A stretch of DNA of 64,000 nucleotides, taken from NCBI RefSeq assembly GCF_029051685.1, contig NZ_JAACFT010000015.1:124001-188000 (forward strand), in the 5' to 3' direction. Below the pieces are notes generated by a model, which was not told the DNA's origin, did not search any database, and saw nothing but the letters and a program-made list of their open reading frames with translations. The stretch comes from Bradyrhizobium sp. CSA207. GTDB taxonomy: Bacteria > Pseudomonadota > Alphaproteobacteria > Rhizobiales > Xanthobacteraceae. Made by a program: the position numbers and the translations under genes. Position 1 is the first letter of the stretch, and the number at the start of each line of letters is the position of its first letter. Positions 29,388 to 38,569 of the stretch are shown piece after piece.

Positions 29388-32165
29388 TCAGTTCGTCTCC
29401 CGCCGCACCTCGTTCGGCACCGGCTGCGGCGTGCCGGCGGACGTCGGCAGCGCGACCGGGCGCAGGCCGATCAGCTCGGCGCTGCGGATCGCGCTATCAC
29501 GCCAGAACTGGAACGAGTTGATGCGGCTGAGCTCGAGGATTGCGATTGCGACCGCGGCCAGGAACGGCAGGCTCTGCAGCACGAGCACGCCGGCGAAGAT
29601 GTAGATCTCGGTGATCTGCCGGTAGCTGTTGGAGGCAATCAGGACGCCGGCGCCGATCAGCAACAGGGCGCCGATCACGGCCTCCCAGAACGCCTGGAAC
29701 TCGATCGACATCCGCGACAGGCCGCCCTTGGAGGTGCGCGCGAACGCAATGTGCTCGGTAATCAGGCCCTGCGCCACCGCGCGCGACACCGTCCACTGCA
29801 CGCTCATCGCCGCGATCATGGCGCCCAGCATCTGGCCGGGTTTGATCGCGACGCGGGCGCGGTACATCGACAGGAAGTGCGCGAGCGAGACGATGAACGC
29901 GCCGATGATCGGCAGCGTCAAAATCTTGTCGGGGATGGCGATGTCGGCAAAGGCGACGATCGGCACCCAGACGAGGTTGAGCAGCGCGACCACCACGCCG
30001 AGGCTTTCGGCCCCAAGCCAGTTCAGCCAGCCCAAACCGTATTCGCGCTTCTGGTCCGGCGTCAGCCGGCTGCGGCCAGGCAGGAAGTGCCGCCAGTGCT
30101 TTTTCACGATCTGCAGGCCGCCATAGGCCCAGCGGTGACGCTGCTTCTTGAAGGCCTCGTAGGTGTCGGGGAGCAGGCCCTGGCCATAGCGGTGGTTGGT
30201 GTAGTGAGTGGTCCAGCCGAGTTCCTGGATCGCAAGCCCGAGATCGCTGTCCTCGCAGATCGTGTCGCTCGACCAGCCGCCGGCCATGTCCATCGCGGCG
30301 CGGCGGATCAGGCACATCGTGCCGTGCACGATGATGGCATTGGTCTCGTTGCGCTGGACCATGCCGATGTCGAAGAACCCGGCATATTCGCCGTTCATGA
30401 TGTAGTGCATGATCGACAAATCGCCGTCTCGATGCTCCTGCGGTGCCTGCACCAGGCCGACGCTCGGGTCGGCGAAGGCCGGCACGAGGTCCTTTAGCCA
30501 ATCGGGATCGACGACATAATCGGCATCGAGAATGCCGATGATCTCGGCATCCGCTGCGGTGCGGTCCATGGCAATGCGCAGCGCGCCGGCCTTGAAGCCC
30601 TGCACCTTCTCGGCGTTGATGAACTTGAAGCGTTCACCGAGCGCGCGGCAATGATCCTGGATCGGCTGCCAAAAGGCGGGGTCGGGCGTGTTGTTGATGA
30701 TGACGACGCATTCGTAGTTCGGATAGTTCAGCCGCGACAGCGCATCGAGCGTCTGCTTGAGCATGTCGACCGGCTCGAAATACGCCGGGATGTGGATCGA
30801 GACTTTCGGATAGTAGTTCTCCGGCACGTCGGCGATCGGCTTGCTCTTGGTCAAAAGCCGCTGCGGCGACCGGCCGAGCGCCACGGCTGCGATCTCGTCG
30901 ATCCGCGCCATCGCAATCAGGACGAGCGGAACAAGCAGGATCATGCCGAGTGTCAGTGCGAAGGCCGAGCCGAAAATGAAATAGTGCCCGTTCCAGAACG
31001 CGAACACGGTCGCGGCCCAGGCGCCGACACCGTTGGCGGTCGCCGACAGCAGGAAGGCCTGCCGCGCGGTCGGTTGCTCCAGCCGCAGGATCGGCAGCGA
31101 CAACAGCACGCCGACCAGCAGCGCGATTCCCATCAGCTTCCAATAGTCGGGATTCTCCACCGGGCCGGTCCAGGCGAATTTCGGCTCGCGGCTGGCGTTG
31201 AGGATGCCCCAGTACGGACCGACGCCGCCTTCAAAGTACTTCCAGGGCTGATCGATCGCCTCGACGATGTTGTATTCCATGCCGATGGCTTCGGCGCGGC
31301 TGACGAAGTTGCGGAGCGTCAGCGCCTGCTGGAACGGACCGGGATCGGCGTTGCGCAAGTTGTAGCCCGCGCTCGGCCAGCCGAACTCGGCAATCACGAT
31401 GCGCTTGCCCGGGAACAAATTGCGCAAGAGGTTGTAGCGGTCGACGGCCTGGTCGACCGCCTGGTCCGAGCGGAAGTTTTCCCAATAGGGCAGCACGTGG
31501 GCGGCGATGAAATCGACATTGGAGCCCAGGTCGGGATTGTCGCGCCAGATGTTCCAGATCTCGCCGGTGGTGACGGGAACGCGGACCGAACCCTTCACCT
31601 TCTTGATCATCTCGATGAGGTCTTCGACCTTCTGCTCACCGCGATAGATCACCTCGTTGCCGACGACGACGCCGTTGACGTTGCTGTTCTTGCGGGCAAG
31701 CTCGATGGCGGCCTTGGTCTCGCGCTCGTTGCGGTCCTTGTCCTTGCCGATCCAGGCGCCGACCGTGACCTTGAGCCCGAACTCGGCGGCGATCGGCGGC
31801 ACCAACTCGTTGCCTTCCGTTGCGGAGTAAGAGCGGATGGCACGCGTGAGGGTCGAGAGCTTCTTCATGTCCGCGCGAATCTTGTCGGCGTCGACGTTGT
31901 TGTCGACGACATGTCCCGGCTCGAACGGCGTGTAGGAGAGGCTCGGCAACAGACCCTTGAAGTCGGGCGCGGGTTCCTTGTCGCGCATGACTCCCCAGAT
32001 GCCCGCGTGGAGCGCGGTCACAAGCAACAGAACGGCGGCGACAACGCGCATCGCGGCTAAACCAAAAGGGGCTGAGGGTGGCAGGGAAGCGGATCCGACC
32101 CCGAGATCCGACCGAGTCCGCGGCAAAGGGAGCATACCTCTGCCGCGCGGTTTCACAACTGTCAT
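29388..32165 (-). CDS. ndvB: Cyclic beta-(1,3)-glucan synthase NdvB (GH17-GT2)
   Basis: This large inner-membrane enzyme builds the beta-1,3 backbone of periplasmic cyclic glucans, which B. japonicum needs for hypo-osmotic growth and nodulation. The 925-residue product has a membrane segment near 40-58. A GH17-like domain follows with Glu171 (VVGNEVIYRGE) and Glu260 (IAEFGWPS). Then come membrane helices and a family 2 glycosyltransferase domain with DAD at 547-549, ED at 638-639 and QRHRW at 675-679, and a C-terminal helix bundle. The published size of about 102 kDa fits this start. An internal ATG at 32051 is an alternative. The gene lies in the classic ndvB-ndvD-ndvC cluster. Confidence 0.92.
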   Translation of the reverse strand: MTVVKPRGRGMLPLPRTRSDLGVGSASLPPSAPFGLAAMRVVAAVLLLVTALHAGIWGVMRDKEPAPDFKGLLPSLSYTPFEPGHVVDNNVDADKIRADMKKLSTLTRAIRSYSATEGNELVPPIAAEFGLKVTVGAWIGKDKDRNERETKAAIELARKNSNVNGVVVGNEVIYRGEQKVEDLIEMIKKVKGSVRVPVTTGEIWNIWRDNPDLGSNVDFIAAHVLPYWENFRSDQAVDQAVDRYNLLRNLFPGKRIVIAEFGWPSAGYNLRNADPGPFQQALTLRNFVSRAEAIGMEYNIVEAIDQPWKYFEGGVGPYWGILNASREPKFAWTGPVENPDYWKLMGIALLVGVLLSLPILRLEQPTARQAFLLSATANGVGAWAATVFAFWNGHYFIFGSAFALTLGMILLVPLVLIAMARIDEIAAVALGRSPQRLLTKSKPIADVPENYYPKVSIHIPAYFEPVDMLKQTLDALSRLNYPNYECVVIINNTPDPAFWQPIQDHCRALGERFKFINAEKVQGFKAGALRIAMDRTAADAEIIGILDADYVVDPDWLKDLVPAFADPSVGLVQAPQEHRDGDLSIMHYIMNGEYAGFFDIGMVQRNETNAIIVHGTMCLIRRAAMDMAGGWSSDTICEDSDLGLAIQELGWTTHYTNHRYGQGLLPDTYEAFKKQRHRWAYGGLQIVKKHWRHFLPGRSRLTPDQKREYGLGWLNWLGAESLGVVVALLNLVWVPIVAFADIAIPDKILTLPIIGAFIVSLAHFLSMYRARVAIKPGQMLGAMIAAMSVQWTVSRAVAQGLITEHIAFARTSKGGLSRMSIEFQAFWEAVIGALLLIGAGVLIASNSYRQITEIYIFAGVLVLQSLPFLAAVAIAILELSRINSFQFWRDSAIRSAELIGLRPVALPTSAGTPQPVPNEVRRETN

Positions 32166-32267
32166 GGCCTCATGACCTTATGAGGGCATGGCCGTTTCGT
32201 AAGCACGCGGCAGTGCCAACCCGAGCTATCGCCGATCGTTCCTGAACGAAGGCTGAAGCGGTCGCGG

Positions 32268-32861
32268 CTATTTCGATGGCGCGGGCGACGGGCTTGCCGC
32301 AGGCGAGGGGCTGGCGGCGGGCTGCGGCGGCTGCGAATTGGCGGCGGTCGCCGCCGCCGGCTGCGAGGCTGTGGCCGCCGCCTGCTGCGGCTGGGAAGCC
32401 GGGTTGATCCAGCAAGCGTGCACACGGCTGTCCAGGGTCTCGGCGACCTTGGGGTCGATCTGGCCACCGAAGCGGGTCAGGCAGCGGAAGGCGGCCTGGA
32501 TGTGGCCGCCGGGGCAGCCGAAGCGGTCGTAGAGATCGAGATGGCGGAACGCGGTATCGAGGTCGTCCCGCCACATCAGCCGCACCACGCGCCGGCCTAG
32601 CCAGACGCATTCAGGATTGCCGGCGGGACCATTGACGACTTGGGCTGCCTCCGCGAACTCGTCGGTGCGGCGCTGGTTCTGGGCCGCATCCTTGGCGGCA
32701 TCTGCGGGCTGAGCGGCGGCCTTGCCCTGGTCGGGGGCGGGCGCGCCGCTCTGGGCGAAGGCGCCACCGAGGCCAACCAACAGGACAAGGGTGGAGACGG
32801 CCAAGGTGGCGGCGAACTGCCGCAGGACCGCATTTCGTAACTCGAACACCCGTTGCCGCAT
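32268..32861 (-). CDS. ndvD: Glucan biosynthesis-associated secreted protein, NdvD position
   Basis: The 197-residue product has a hydrophobic export segment (about residues 14-36), an Ala/Gln-rich linker and a compact mature part with four cysteines (NPECVWLG, GCPGG, FRCLT, HACW). It ends in a Pro/Ala/Ser-rich tail. In Bradyrhizobium a small gene annotated as beta-1,3/1,6-glucan biosynthesis protein lies between ndvB and ndvC, and ndvD was described as the third gene required. Position supports the name; the published length differs, so the symbol is tentative. GGGGAA precedes the ATG. Confidence 0.65.
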   Translation of the reverse strand: MRQRVFELRNAVLRQFAATLAVSTLVLLVGLGGAFAQSGAPAPDQGKAAAQPADAAKDAAQNQRRTDEFAEAAQVVNGPAGNPECVWLGRRVVRLMWRDDLDTAFRHLDLYDRFGCPGGHIQAAFRCLTRFGGQIDPKVAETLDSRVHACWINPASQPQQAAATASQPAAATAANSQPPQPAASPSPAASPSPAPSK

Positions 32862-33125
32862 GAATTCCCCAATATATCCGCTGACCGTCCGCGTCAGGAC
32901 CTCGCGGACGCGCAGGTGATGGCGTCCAAATGGGTCTCCAATGCGGCGGAAAAGTCCCGCAAAATCTGATGACCTGTATTTCGAATTTTGTCCAGCAAAG
33001 TCACGATCCTAGGGCCCCGGTCCAACGGCCGCAGCAAGATTCGTCGGGGAGGGAACGGGTCGATCCGATGGTCACCCCTTGGCAGATGGCGTGCAAGCAG
33101 GTAATCGACGGACCCTTCGCGGAGG

Positions 33126-34751
33126 ATGGAACCGATTTCTCTTCGTACGCCACTGGCGCTGCTGCTCGTTTCCCTTGGTGCGATTGCTGCCGTGTGGTGG
33201 TGGTTGGCCACGCCGATCACGCTCGCGCGCGCGCCGATCGATCCGGCCGACAAGGTCCAATGCGTCTCCTACGCGCCGTTCCGGGGCGAACAGTCGCCGC
33301 TCGACGCGTGGACCCGTATCGAGGCCGATCAGATCGAGCAGGACCTGCGCCAGCTGAAGGAGATCACCGACTGCGTCCGCACCTATTCGATGGAGAACGG
33401 GCTCGACCAGGTGCCGGCGATCGCGGCCCGGATCGGCGGGCTGAAAGTGCTCCAGGGCATCTGGCTCTCCAGCAACCGCACCAAGAATTTTGAGCAGGTC
33501 GCGCTCGCTATCCGCCTCACCAAGGATTTCCCCGGAATCATCACCAGCCTCATCGTCGGCAATGAGGTGCTGCTGCGCGGGGAGATGACGACCGGCGATC
33601 TCGTGTCCTTCATCCGCTTGGTGAAGGCGCAGGTCAGCGTGCCCGTCACCTATGCCGACGTCTGGGAGTACTGGAACCGGAATCGCGAGGTCTACGATGC
33701 CGTCGACTTCGTCACGATCCACATCCTGCCCTATTGGGAAGACGTGCCGGTGCGCGCAAAATTCGCCGCCGCCCACGTCGAACAGATCCGCGAACGGATG
33801 GCAGTGGCGTTTCCCGGCAAGGAAATCCTGATTGGGGAGACCGGCTGGCCGAGCGAGGGGCGTATGCGCGACGGCGCGCTGCCGTCGCGTACCAACCAGG
33901 CGCGGGTGGTCTCGGAAATCCTCAGCCTCGCCAAAGCGCAGAAGTTTCGCGTCAATCTGATCGAGTCCTACGACCAGCCGTGGAAGCGCAAGCTGGAAGG
34001 CACCGTGGGCGGCTATTGGGGCCTGTACGACTCGGTGCGCCGGAATCTCAAATATCCACCGGGTCAGCCGATCAGCAATTTCCCGTACTGGAAATGGTAC
34101 ATGGGCGCCGGCATGGGCTTGTGCGTGCTGGTGTTTGCGGTCGCCCTCATCACGCTGCGCCGGCGGCCATGGACACCGCGCTTCTCGGCATGGCTCGGTG
34201 TCGGCATCTCGGCGACGTCAGCGGGCATCCTGCTCGGGGTCGGCGCCGACAAGATGTACTATGAAAGCTACGGCATAGGCGGCTGGCTGCACTGGGGCGC
34301 GCTGCTCCTCGCCGGCATCCTGTCGCCGATCTTCTGCGCGCAGGCGCTCGTCATAGGAAGAAGCCTGCCGACCTTCCTCGATCTGCTTGGCCCGAGCGCG
34401 GGGCGGAAATGGTCGAAGCTCACGGCCGTGCTCGGCGTGACTCTGGCGGTGACCGCGGTGATCGCGGCGGAGACCGCGGTCGGCTTCGTGTTCGACCCGC
34501 GCTACCACGACTTCCCCTACGCCTCGCTGACGATGGCGGTGGTGCCGTTCGCGATCCTGATGCTGAACCGGCCGCAGATCGGCCAGCGCCCGATCGCGGA
34601 GGCGGTGTTCGCAGGCGTGCTGACCTTGGCGGCGGCCTATGTCCTCGTCAACGAAGGCCGCGAGAACTGGCAGTCGCTGTGGACCTGCGCAATCTGTCTG
34701 TTGTTCGCGCTCACGCTGTGGCGGGCGCGGGCCGAGCAAATCCAAGGATAA
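33126..34751 (+). CDS. ndvC: Beta-(1,6)-glucan branching protein NdvC (GH17, membrane)
   Basis: NdvC is required for the beta-1,6 linkages of B. japonicum cyclic glucans. The 541-residue product has an N-terminal membrane anchor. A GH17 domain follows with Glu147 (IVGNEVLLRGE, acid/base) and Glu238 (IGETGWPSEGR, nucleophile), both intact. The C-terminal half holds about seven hydrophobic segments. The length fits the published protein of about 62 kDa. It diverges from ndvD over a 264-base gap that must hold both promoters. Its 3' end overlaps the convergent gene at 34711 by 41 bases. Confidence 0.9.
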   Translation: MEPISLRTPLALLLVSLGAIAAVWWWLATPITLARAPIDPADKVQCVSYAPFRGEQSPLDAWTRIEADQIEQDLRQLKEITDCVRTYSMENGLDQVPAIAARIGGLKVLQGIWLSSNRTKNFEQVALAIRLTKDFPGIITSLIVGNEVLLRGEMTTGDLVSFIRLVKAQVSVPVTYADVWEYWNRNREVYDAVDFVTIHILPYWEDVPVRAKFAAAHVEQIRERMAVAFPGKEILIGETGWPSEGRMRDGALPSRTNQARVVSEILSLAKAQKFRVNLIESYDQPWKRKLEGTVGGYWGLYDSVRRNLKYPPGQPISNFPYWKWYMGAGMGLCVLVFAVALITLRRRPWTPRFSAWLGVGISATSAGILLGVGADKMYYESYGIGGWLHWGALLLAGILSPIFCAQALVIGRSLPTFLDLLGPSAGRKWSKLTAVLGVTLAVTAVIAAETAVGFVFDPRYHDFPYASLTMAVVPFAILMLNRPQIGQRPIAEAVFAGVLTLAAAYVLVNEGRENWQSLWTCAICLLFALTLWRARAEQIQG

Positions 34752-35091
34752 GCAGGCCGATCGCGAGCCCCGACAGCACGACATTGTAGAGCACGATGCC
34801 GAGGCCGGCGGCGATGATGCCGACGGTCAGGAGCACGATCGAAGGCCGAATCAAGTTTAGCGTCGCCACCACCAGCGCGACAATGCCGAACACCGAGTTC
34901 TTGAACAGCACCGTCGAGACCGAACGGGCCTTGCAGAGCATGGTCTGCAGGCCGGCATCGCAGGCGAGCGTGACTTGCGAGTTTTCGATTCCGAGATAGC
35001 GCAGATAGAGCGCATAGCCAACGGCCGCGAAGCCGACGACGATCAGGAACTGCACCTGGTAGGGCGAGAGGCGAAAGGGCTTTTTTGTCAT
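34711..35091 (-). CDS. Small multi-pass membrane protein of unknown function
   Basis: The 126-residue product has about four hydrophobic segments (YQVQFLIVVGFAAVGYALYL near the N terminus, then three in the C-terminal half). A loop with two cysteines (LACDAGLQTMLCK) could form a disulfide in the periplasm. It converges on ndvC and overlaps its 3' end by 41 bases. The role is unknown; position next to the glucan genes is suggestive only. Confidence 0.75.
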   Translation of the reverse strand: MTKKPFRLSPYQVQFLIVVGFAAVGYALYLRYLGIENSQVTLACDAGLQTMLCKARSVSTVLFKNSVFGIVALVVATLNLIRPSIVLLTVGIIAAGLGIVLYNVVLSGLAIGLLILGFARPAPATA

Positions 35092-35206
35092 GGCGGCAAT
35101 ATGGTCAGGAAGGCCGACTCGGGCAACAGGGGGGTGGAAGTTTTCTCGCGAGCTGGCGTGAGATTGTTCAGCGCTCCTGCTGAAGGATTGCCGCTTTAGA
35201 GGGAAG

Positions 35207-36583
35207 CTATCGCCTGAAGAACGACGACAGCGTCGACCCCGCAGACGCCGTCTCCGGCTTGGCCGACGCAGGTTGCGCCGCAGGCGCAGGTGCAGGTGCG
35301 GGCTCCTCGCGCTTCGACGAGCGCTTGGAGGAGTAGCTGCGTCGGTGCTTGTCCGGCTTGGCGTTGGAGGCGGGAACAGGTGCGGTCTCGGCTTGCGGGA
35401 CGGCGTCCTGGCTCTTCTCGGAGTTCTTCTCCTGAACCCGATCTTGAGTCTTGTTCTGCGCTTTTTCCTGGCCGCGCATCGACAGTCGCTGGCCGTCGAA
35501 CACCGTCGTCTCGCAGTGGCGGTCGTTCTCGGCGAGGCCGGCGCAGAGCTTTGCAGCGGCGGCCGCGTTGATCAGGGGACCGGCACCCAAGTGAAGCTGC
35601 ATGCCGAGGCCGCTGTTGCCTTCCTTGATCATGATGATCGGCCGCAGTGCCGCGATCTCCGGATTGGATTTGGTCAGGCCGCGCCACAGCGCGCGTAGGC
35701 CGTCAAGCGAGTTGGCGCCGCCGAGATCGATGGCAAAGCGCGTCTGCTGAACGGCGATCGCGGGAGCTTCGCTCTCGGCGGCTTCCGGCGGCTTGGCTGG
35801 TGCCGCGGCGACCTCGATCGGGGCGGGCGCCGGTTCGGCCTTCTGCTCGGCGGCCTTCTCAGTTGTCTCGGGCTGAGTCAGTTTCGATGCGGCGGGATCG
35901 GGCGGCGCCATGATCGACTTGGACGGCACCAGCGGAAGCATCGGCAGTGCCATCGCCGGCGACTGCGATACGAGCGAGGCGGCGGCCGCCGTCTGCGGCG
36001 GCGGGCTCGCTTGATTCTTTGCCTGATCCTTAGCGCCGTCCTTCGGCGAGTCCTTGGCGGCGTCTGCGCGCGGCTTGTCATTGGCCGGGGCCGGCGTCGA
36101 GGCGACGGGCGCAATGCTGGGGGCTGCGGGCGCCGGCTGTGCGACGGCCACCGGCGTGTCCTGCGGCTTCGCTGCGGACGCGGGCGGCGTGGCGCTCTGC
36201 TTGGCGACGGCGCCGGTGACGGAATCGAGCCCTTGCTCCAGCACGGTGACGCGCGAATAGAGCCGGTCGCGATCGGTGTTCAGCGTCTCGATGGCGGAGG
36301 CGAGGCGACGGGCCTCGTTCTGGCTTTCCTTCGTCAGCATCTGGAGCCGGTCGGCCTGGCGCGACAGATCGACGGACGCGACCTGGTCGCGCCGCCAGCC
36401 GAGCTGGGCCTGGTTGGCATACACGGCCAGCACGACGGCGCCGACGGCGGCCACGCCCCACGAGCCCAGCCGCCACATCAAGCTGCGGTCGAACGTTCTC
36501 TCTTCGGCCACAAGTCCGGAGAACAGCCCGCCGGTCTCCTTGGTGCCGAAGGCATCCGCCAGTGGATCGGAATCCTTTGCCAT
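35207..36583 (-). CDS. Membrane-anchored protein with coiled coil and SPOR-like domain
   Basis: The 458-residue product starts MAKDSDPLADAFGTKETGGL. It has one membrane helix (about residues 38-55) and then a coiled coil rich in Gln/Leu/Arg. A long Pro/Ala-rich periplasmic linker leads to a compact domain (about 290-375: RFAIDLGGANSLDGLRALWR and on) resembling a SPOR peptidoglycan-binding fold. The tail is low-complexity and basic. SPOR proteins bind denuded glycan strands at division sites, so an envelope role is plausible. The domain assignment is by layout and not certain. Confidence 0.75.
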   Translation of the reverse strand: MAKDSDPLADAFGTKETGGLFSGLVAEERTFDRSLMWRLGSWGVAAVGAVVLAVYANQAQLGWRRDQVASVDLSRQADRLQMLTKESQNEARRLASAIETLNTDRDRLYSRVTVLEQGLDSVTGAVAKQSATPPASAAKPQDTPVAVAQPAPAAPSIAPVASTPAPANDKPRADAAKDSPKDGAKDQAKNQASPPPQTAAAASLVSQSPAMALPMLPLVPSKSIMAPPDPAASKLTQPETTEKAAEQKAEPAPAPIEVAAAPAKPPEAAESEAPAIAVQQTRFAIDLGGANSLDGLRALWRGLTKSNPEIAALRPIIMIKEGNSGLGMQLHLGAGPLINAAAAAKLCAGLAENDRHCETTVFDGQRLSMRGQEKAQNKTQDRVQEKNSEKSQDAVPQAETAPVPASNAKPDKHRRSYSSKRSSKREEPAPAPAPAAQPASAKPETASAGSTLSSFFRR

Positions 36584-36756
36584 GAACCTAAAGTTGCCCA
36601 GCCCTGTCCGGCTTCCCCGAATCAATCAGGGAACATTAACAGGAAATGCGCCCCGCACTTGAACTCCGGGCGTTTGCGGGGGTAGCAAGGCGGAGCTTAT
36701 GAGGCGGCCTTGCGCCGCCAACGCCAATCGATTCGGCTGAATTTGACAGGATTTCG

Positions 36757-38124
36757 ATGACCGACCGCTCAAGCCTCACGATTGTGCTCGCCGCCGGCGA
36801 AGGCACGCGCATGCGATCGAGCCTGCCAAAAGTGCTGCATCCCGTCGCAAGCCAGAGCCTGCTCGCCCATGTGCTCGCCGCCGCGCCGCAGGGAACCGGC
36901 ACCTCGCTCGCCGTCGTGATCGGCCCTGACCATCACGCGGTGGCGGACGAGGCCAAACGAATCCGCCCCGACGCGCTCACCTTCGTGCAGGCCGATCGGC
37001 TCGGCACCGCGCATGCGGTGCTGGCGGCGCGCGAAGCCATAGCGCGCGGTGTCGATGATCTCCTGATCGCGTTCGGCGATACGCCGCTGATCTCGGCCGA
37101 GACCTTTGCCCGGCTGCGCGCGCCGCTGGCCAAGGGCGCCGCAATTGCAGCGCTCGGCTTCCGCGCCGCCGATCCCACTGGCTACGGCCGCTTCATCGTC
37201 GAGGGCGACCGCCTCGTCGCGATCCGCGAGCAGGCCGACGCCAGCGCCGAGGAGCGCAAGATCGACCTGTGCAATGCCGGCGTGATGGCGATCGACGGCC
37301 GCCGCGCGCTCGCAATCCTCGAGCGGATCGGCAATACCAATTCGAAGGGCGAATACTATCTGACGGATGCGGTCGGCATTGTCGGCGAACAGGGATGGGA
37401 GTCCGTGGTGATCGAGACCAGCGAGGACGAGGTGCGCGGCATCAACACGAAGGCGCAGCTTGCGGAAGCGGAAGCCGTGATGCAGGCGCGGCTGCGGAAG
37501 GCGGCGATGGAGGCGGGCGTCACGTTGATTGCGCCGGAGACTGTGCATCTCGCCGCCGATACCGTGTTCGGCAAGGACGTGACCATCGAGCCGTTCGTGG
37601 TGATCGGACCGGGCGTGTCGATCGCCGATGGCACGGTGATCCATTCGTTCTCGCACATCGTGCAGACCACGCTCGGCAAGAACGTGTCGATCGGTCCCTA
37701 TGCGCGGCTGCGTCCCGGCACCACGCTCGGCGATGGCGCAAAGATCGGCAATTTCGTGGAGACCAAGGCTGCGACCCTGGAGGCCGGCGTCAAGGTCAAC
37801 CATCTCTCCTATGTCGGTGACGCCACCATCGGCGCCAATTCCAATATCGGAGCCGGCACCATCACCTGCAACTACGATGGCTTCAAGAAGCACAAGACCA
37901 TCATCGGGCAGGGCGCCTTCGTCGGCACCAACTCCTCGCTGGTGGCTCCCGTGACGATCGGCAACGGCGCCTATATCGGCTCCGGCTCGGTGATCACCCG
38001 CGACGTGCCCGACGATGCGATGGCGCTGGAGCGGAGCCCGCAGACCATCCGCGAAGGCGGCGCTGCGCGCTATCGCGAGATGAAGACGGGCGGCAAGAAG
38101 CTCGAAACGAAGCCGGAGAAGTGA
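36757..38124 (+). CDS. glmU: Bifunctional GlmU (UDP-GlcNAc pyrophosphorylase and GlcN-1-P acetyltransferase)
   Basis: GlmU acetylates glucosamine-1-phosphate with acetyl-CoA and joins the product to UTP, giving UDP-N-acetylglucosamine for peptidoglycan and lipid A. The 455-residue product has the uridyltransferase signature LAAGEGTRMRSSLPKVLHP at its N terminus. It also has GEYYLTDAV in mid-protein and a left-handed beta-helix from about 250 on, including NFVETKAATLEAG and YDGFKKHKT. Length is normal. glmS, an earlier step of the same pathway, lies 450 bases downstream on the same strand, with a small antisense-oriented gene between them. Confidence 0.97.
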   Translation: MTDRSSLTIVLAAGEGTRMRSSLPKVLHPVASQSLLAHVLAAAPQGTGTSLAVVIGPDHHAVADEAKRIRPDALTFVQADRLGTAHAVLAAREAIARGVDDLLIAFGDTPLISAETFARLRAPLAKGAAIAALGFRAADPTGYGRFIVEGDRLVAIREQADASAEERKIDLCNAGVMAIDGRRALAILERIGNTNSKGEYYLTDAVGIVGEQGWESVVIETSEDEVRGINTKAQLAEAEAVMQARLRKAAMEAGVTLIAPETVHLAADTVFGKDVTIEPFVVIGPGVSIADGTVIHSFSHIVQTTLGKNVSIGPYARLRPGTTLGDGAKIGNFVETKAATLEAGVKVNHLSYVGDATIGANSNIGAGTITCNYDGFKKHKTIIGQGAFVGTNSSLVAPVTIGNGAYIGSGSVITRDVPDDAMALERSPQTIREGGAARYREMKTGGKKLETKPEK

Positions 38125-38130
38125 GCGGTG

Positions 38131-38349
38131 CTATTCGTCGTCGGAAAATTCCGAGAAGATCGCGCGCGTCAGGCGCCAGCCGCGCGGCTTGGCGCGTTTC
38201 GCCGGTTCGCCCGCAGCGTGCTTGATGAAGACAGGCTTGCTTTCCTTGCCGCGCTGGGGCGGCGGCCAATGCGCAAGGTGCGTGCCCGTGGTCTCGCTGG
38301 CGTGCACGTACAATGATGATAGACCTTTGCGGTCGGATGAGCCTTTCAT
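38131..38349 (-). CDS. Small basic protein of unknown function
   Basis: The 72-residue product starts MKGSSDRKGLSSLYVHASET and is polar and basic, ending RAIFSEFSDDE. AGGAGACAAGG lies before the ATG. It is placed on the minus strand between glmU and glmS and converges on glmU with only seven bases between the stops. No known family or membrane segment is seen. Confidence 0.65.
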   Translation of the reverse strand: MKGSSDRKGLSSLYVHASETTGTHLAHWPPPQRGKESKPVFIKHAAGEPAKRAKPRGWRLTRAIFSEFSDDE

Positions 38350-38569
38350 GGCCTTGTCTCCTGAGACCGGAATCGTTGGTCAAATATGTTGACAGGAGGT
38401 TAACGTGCGCGGTCTAACGCCGGCCAATTCGACGCAGGCGAAGGTCTGCCGCCACCTGCTGCTGTCGCAATCGGCAATAATTATTGAGTAACTGGTTCCT
38501 TAGGAATTTCGCTAGAAACTGCACGCGTCGTTTTGATCATTTTCGACGATTTGGGGGATAGTGATCCGC

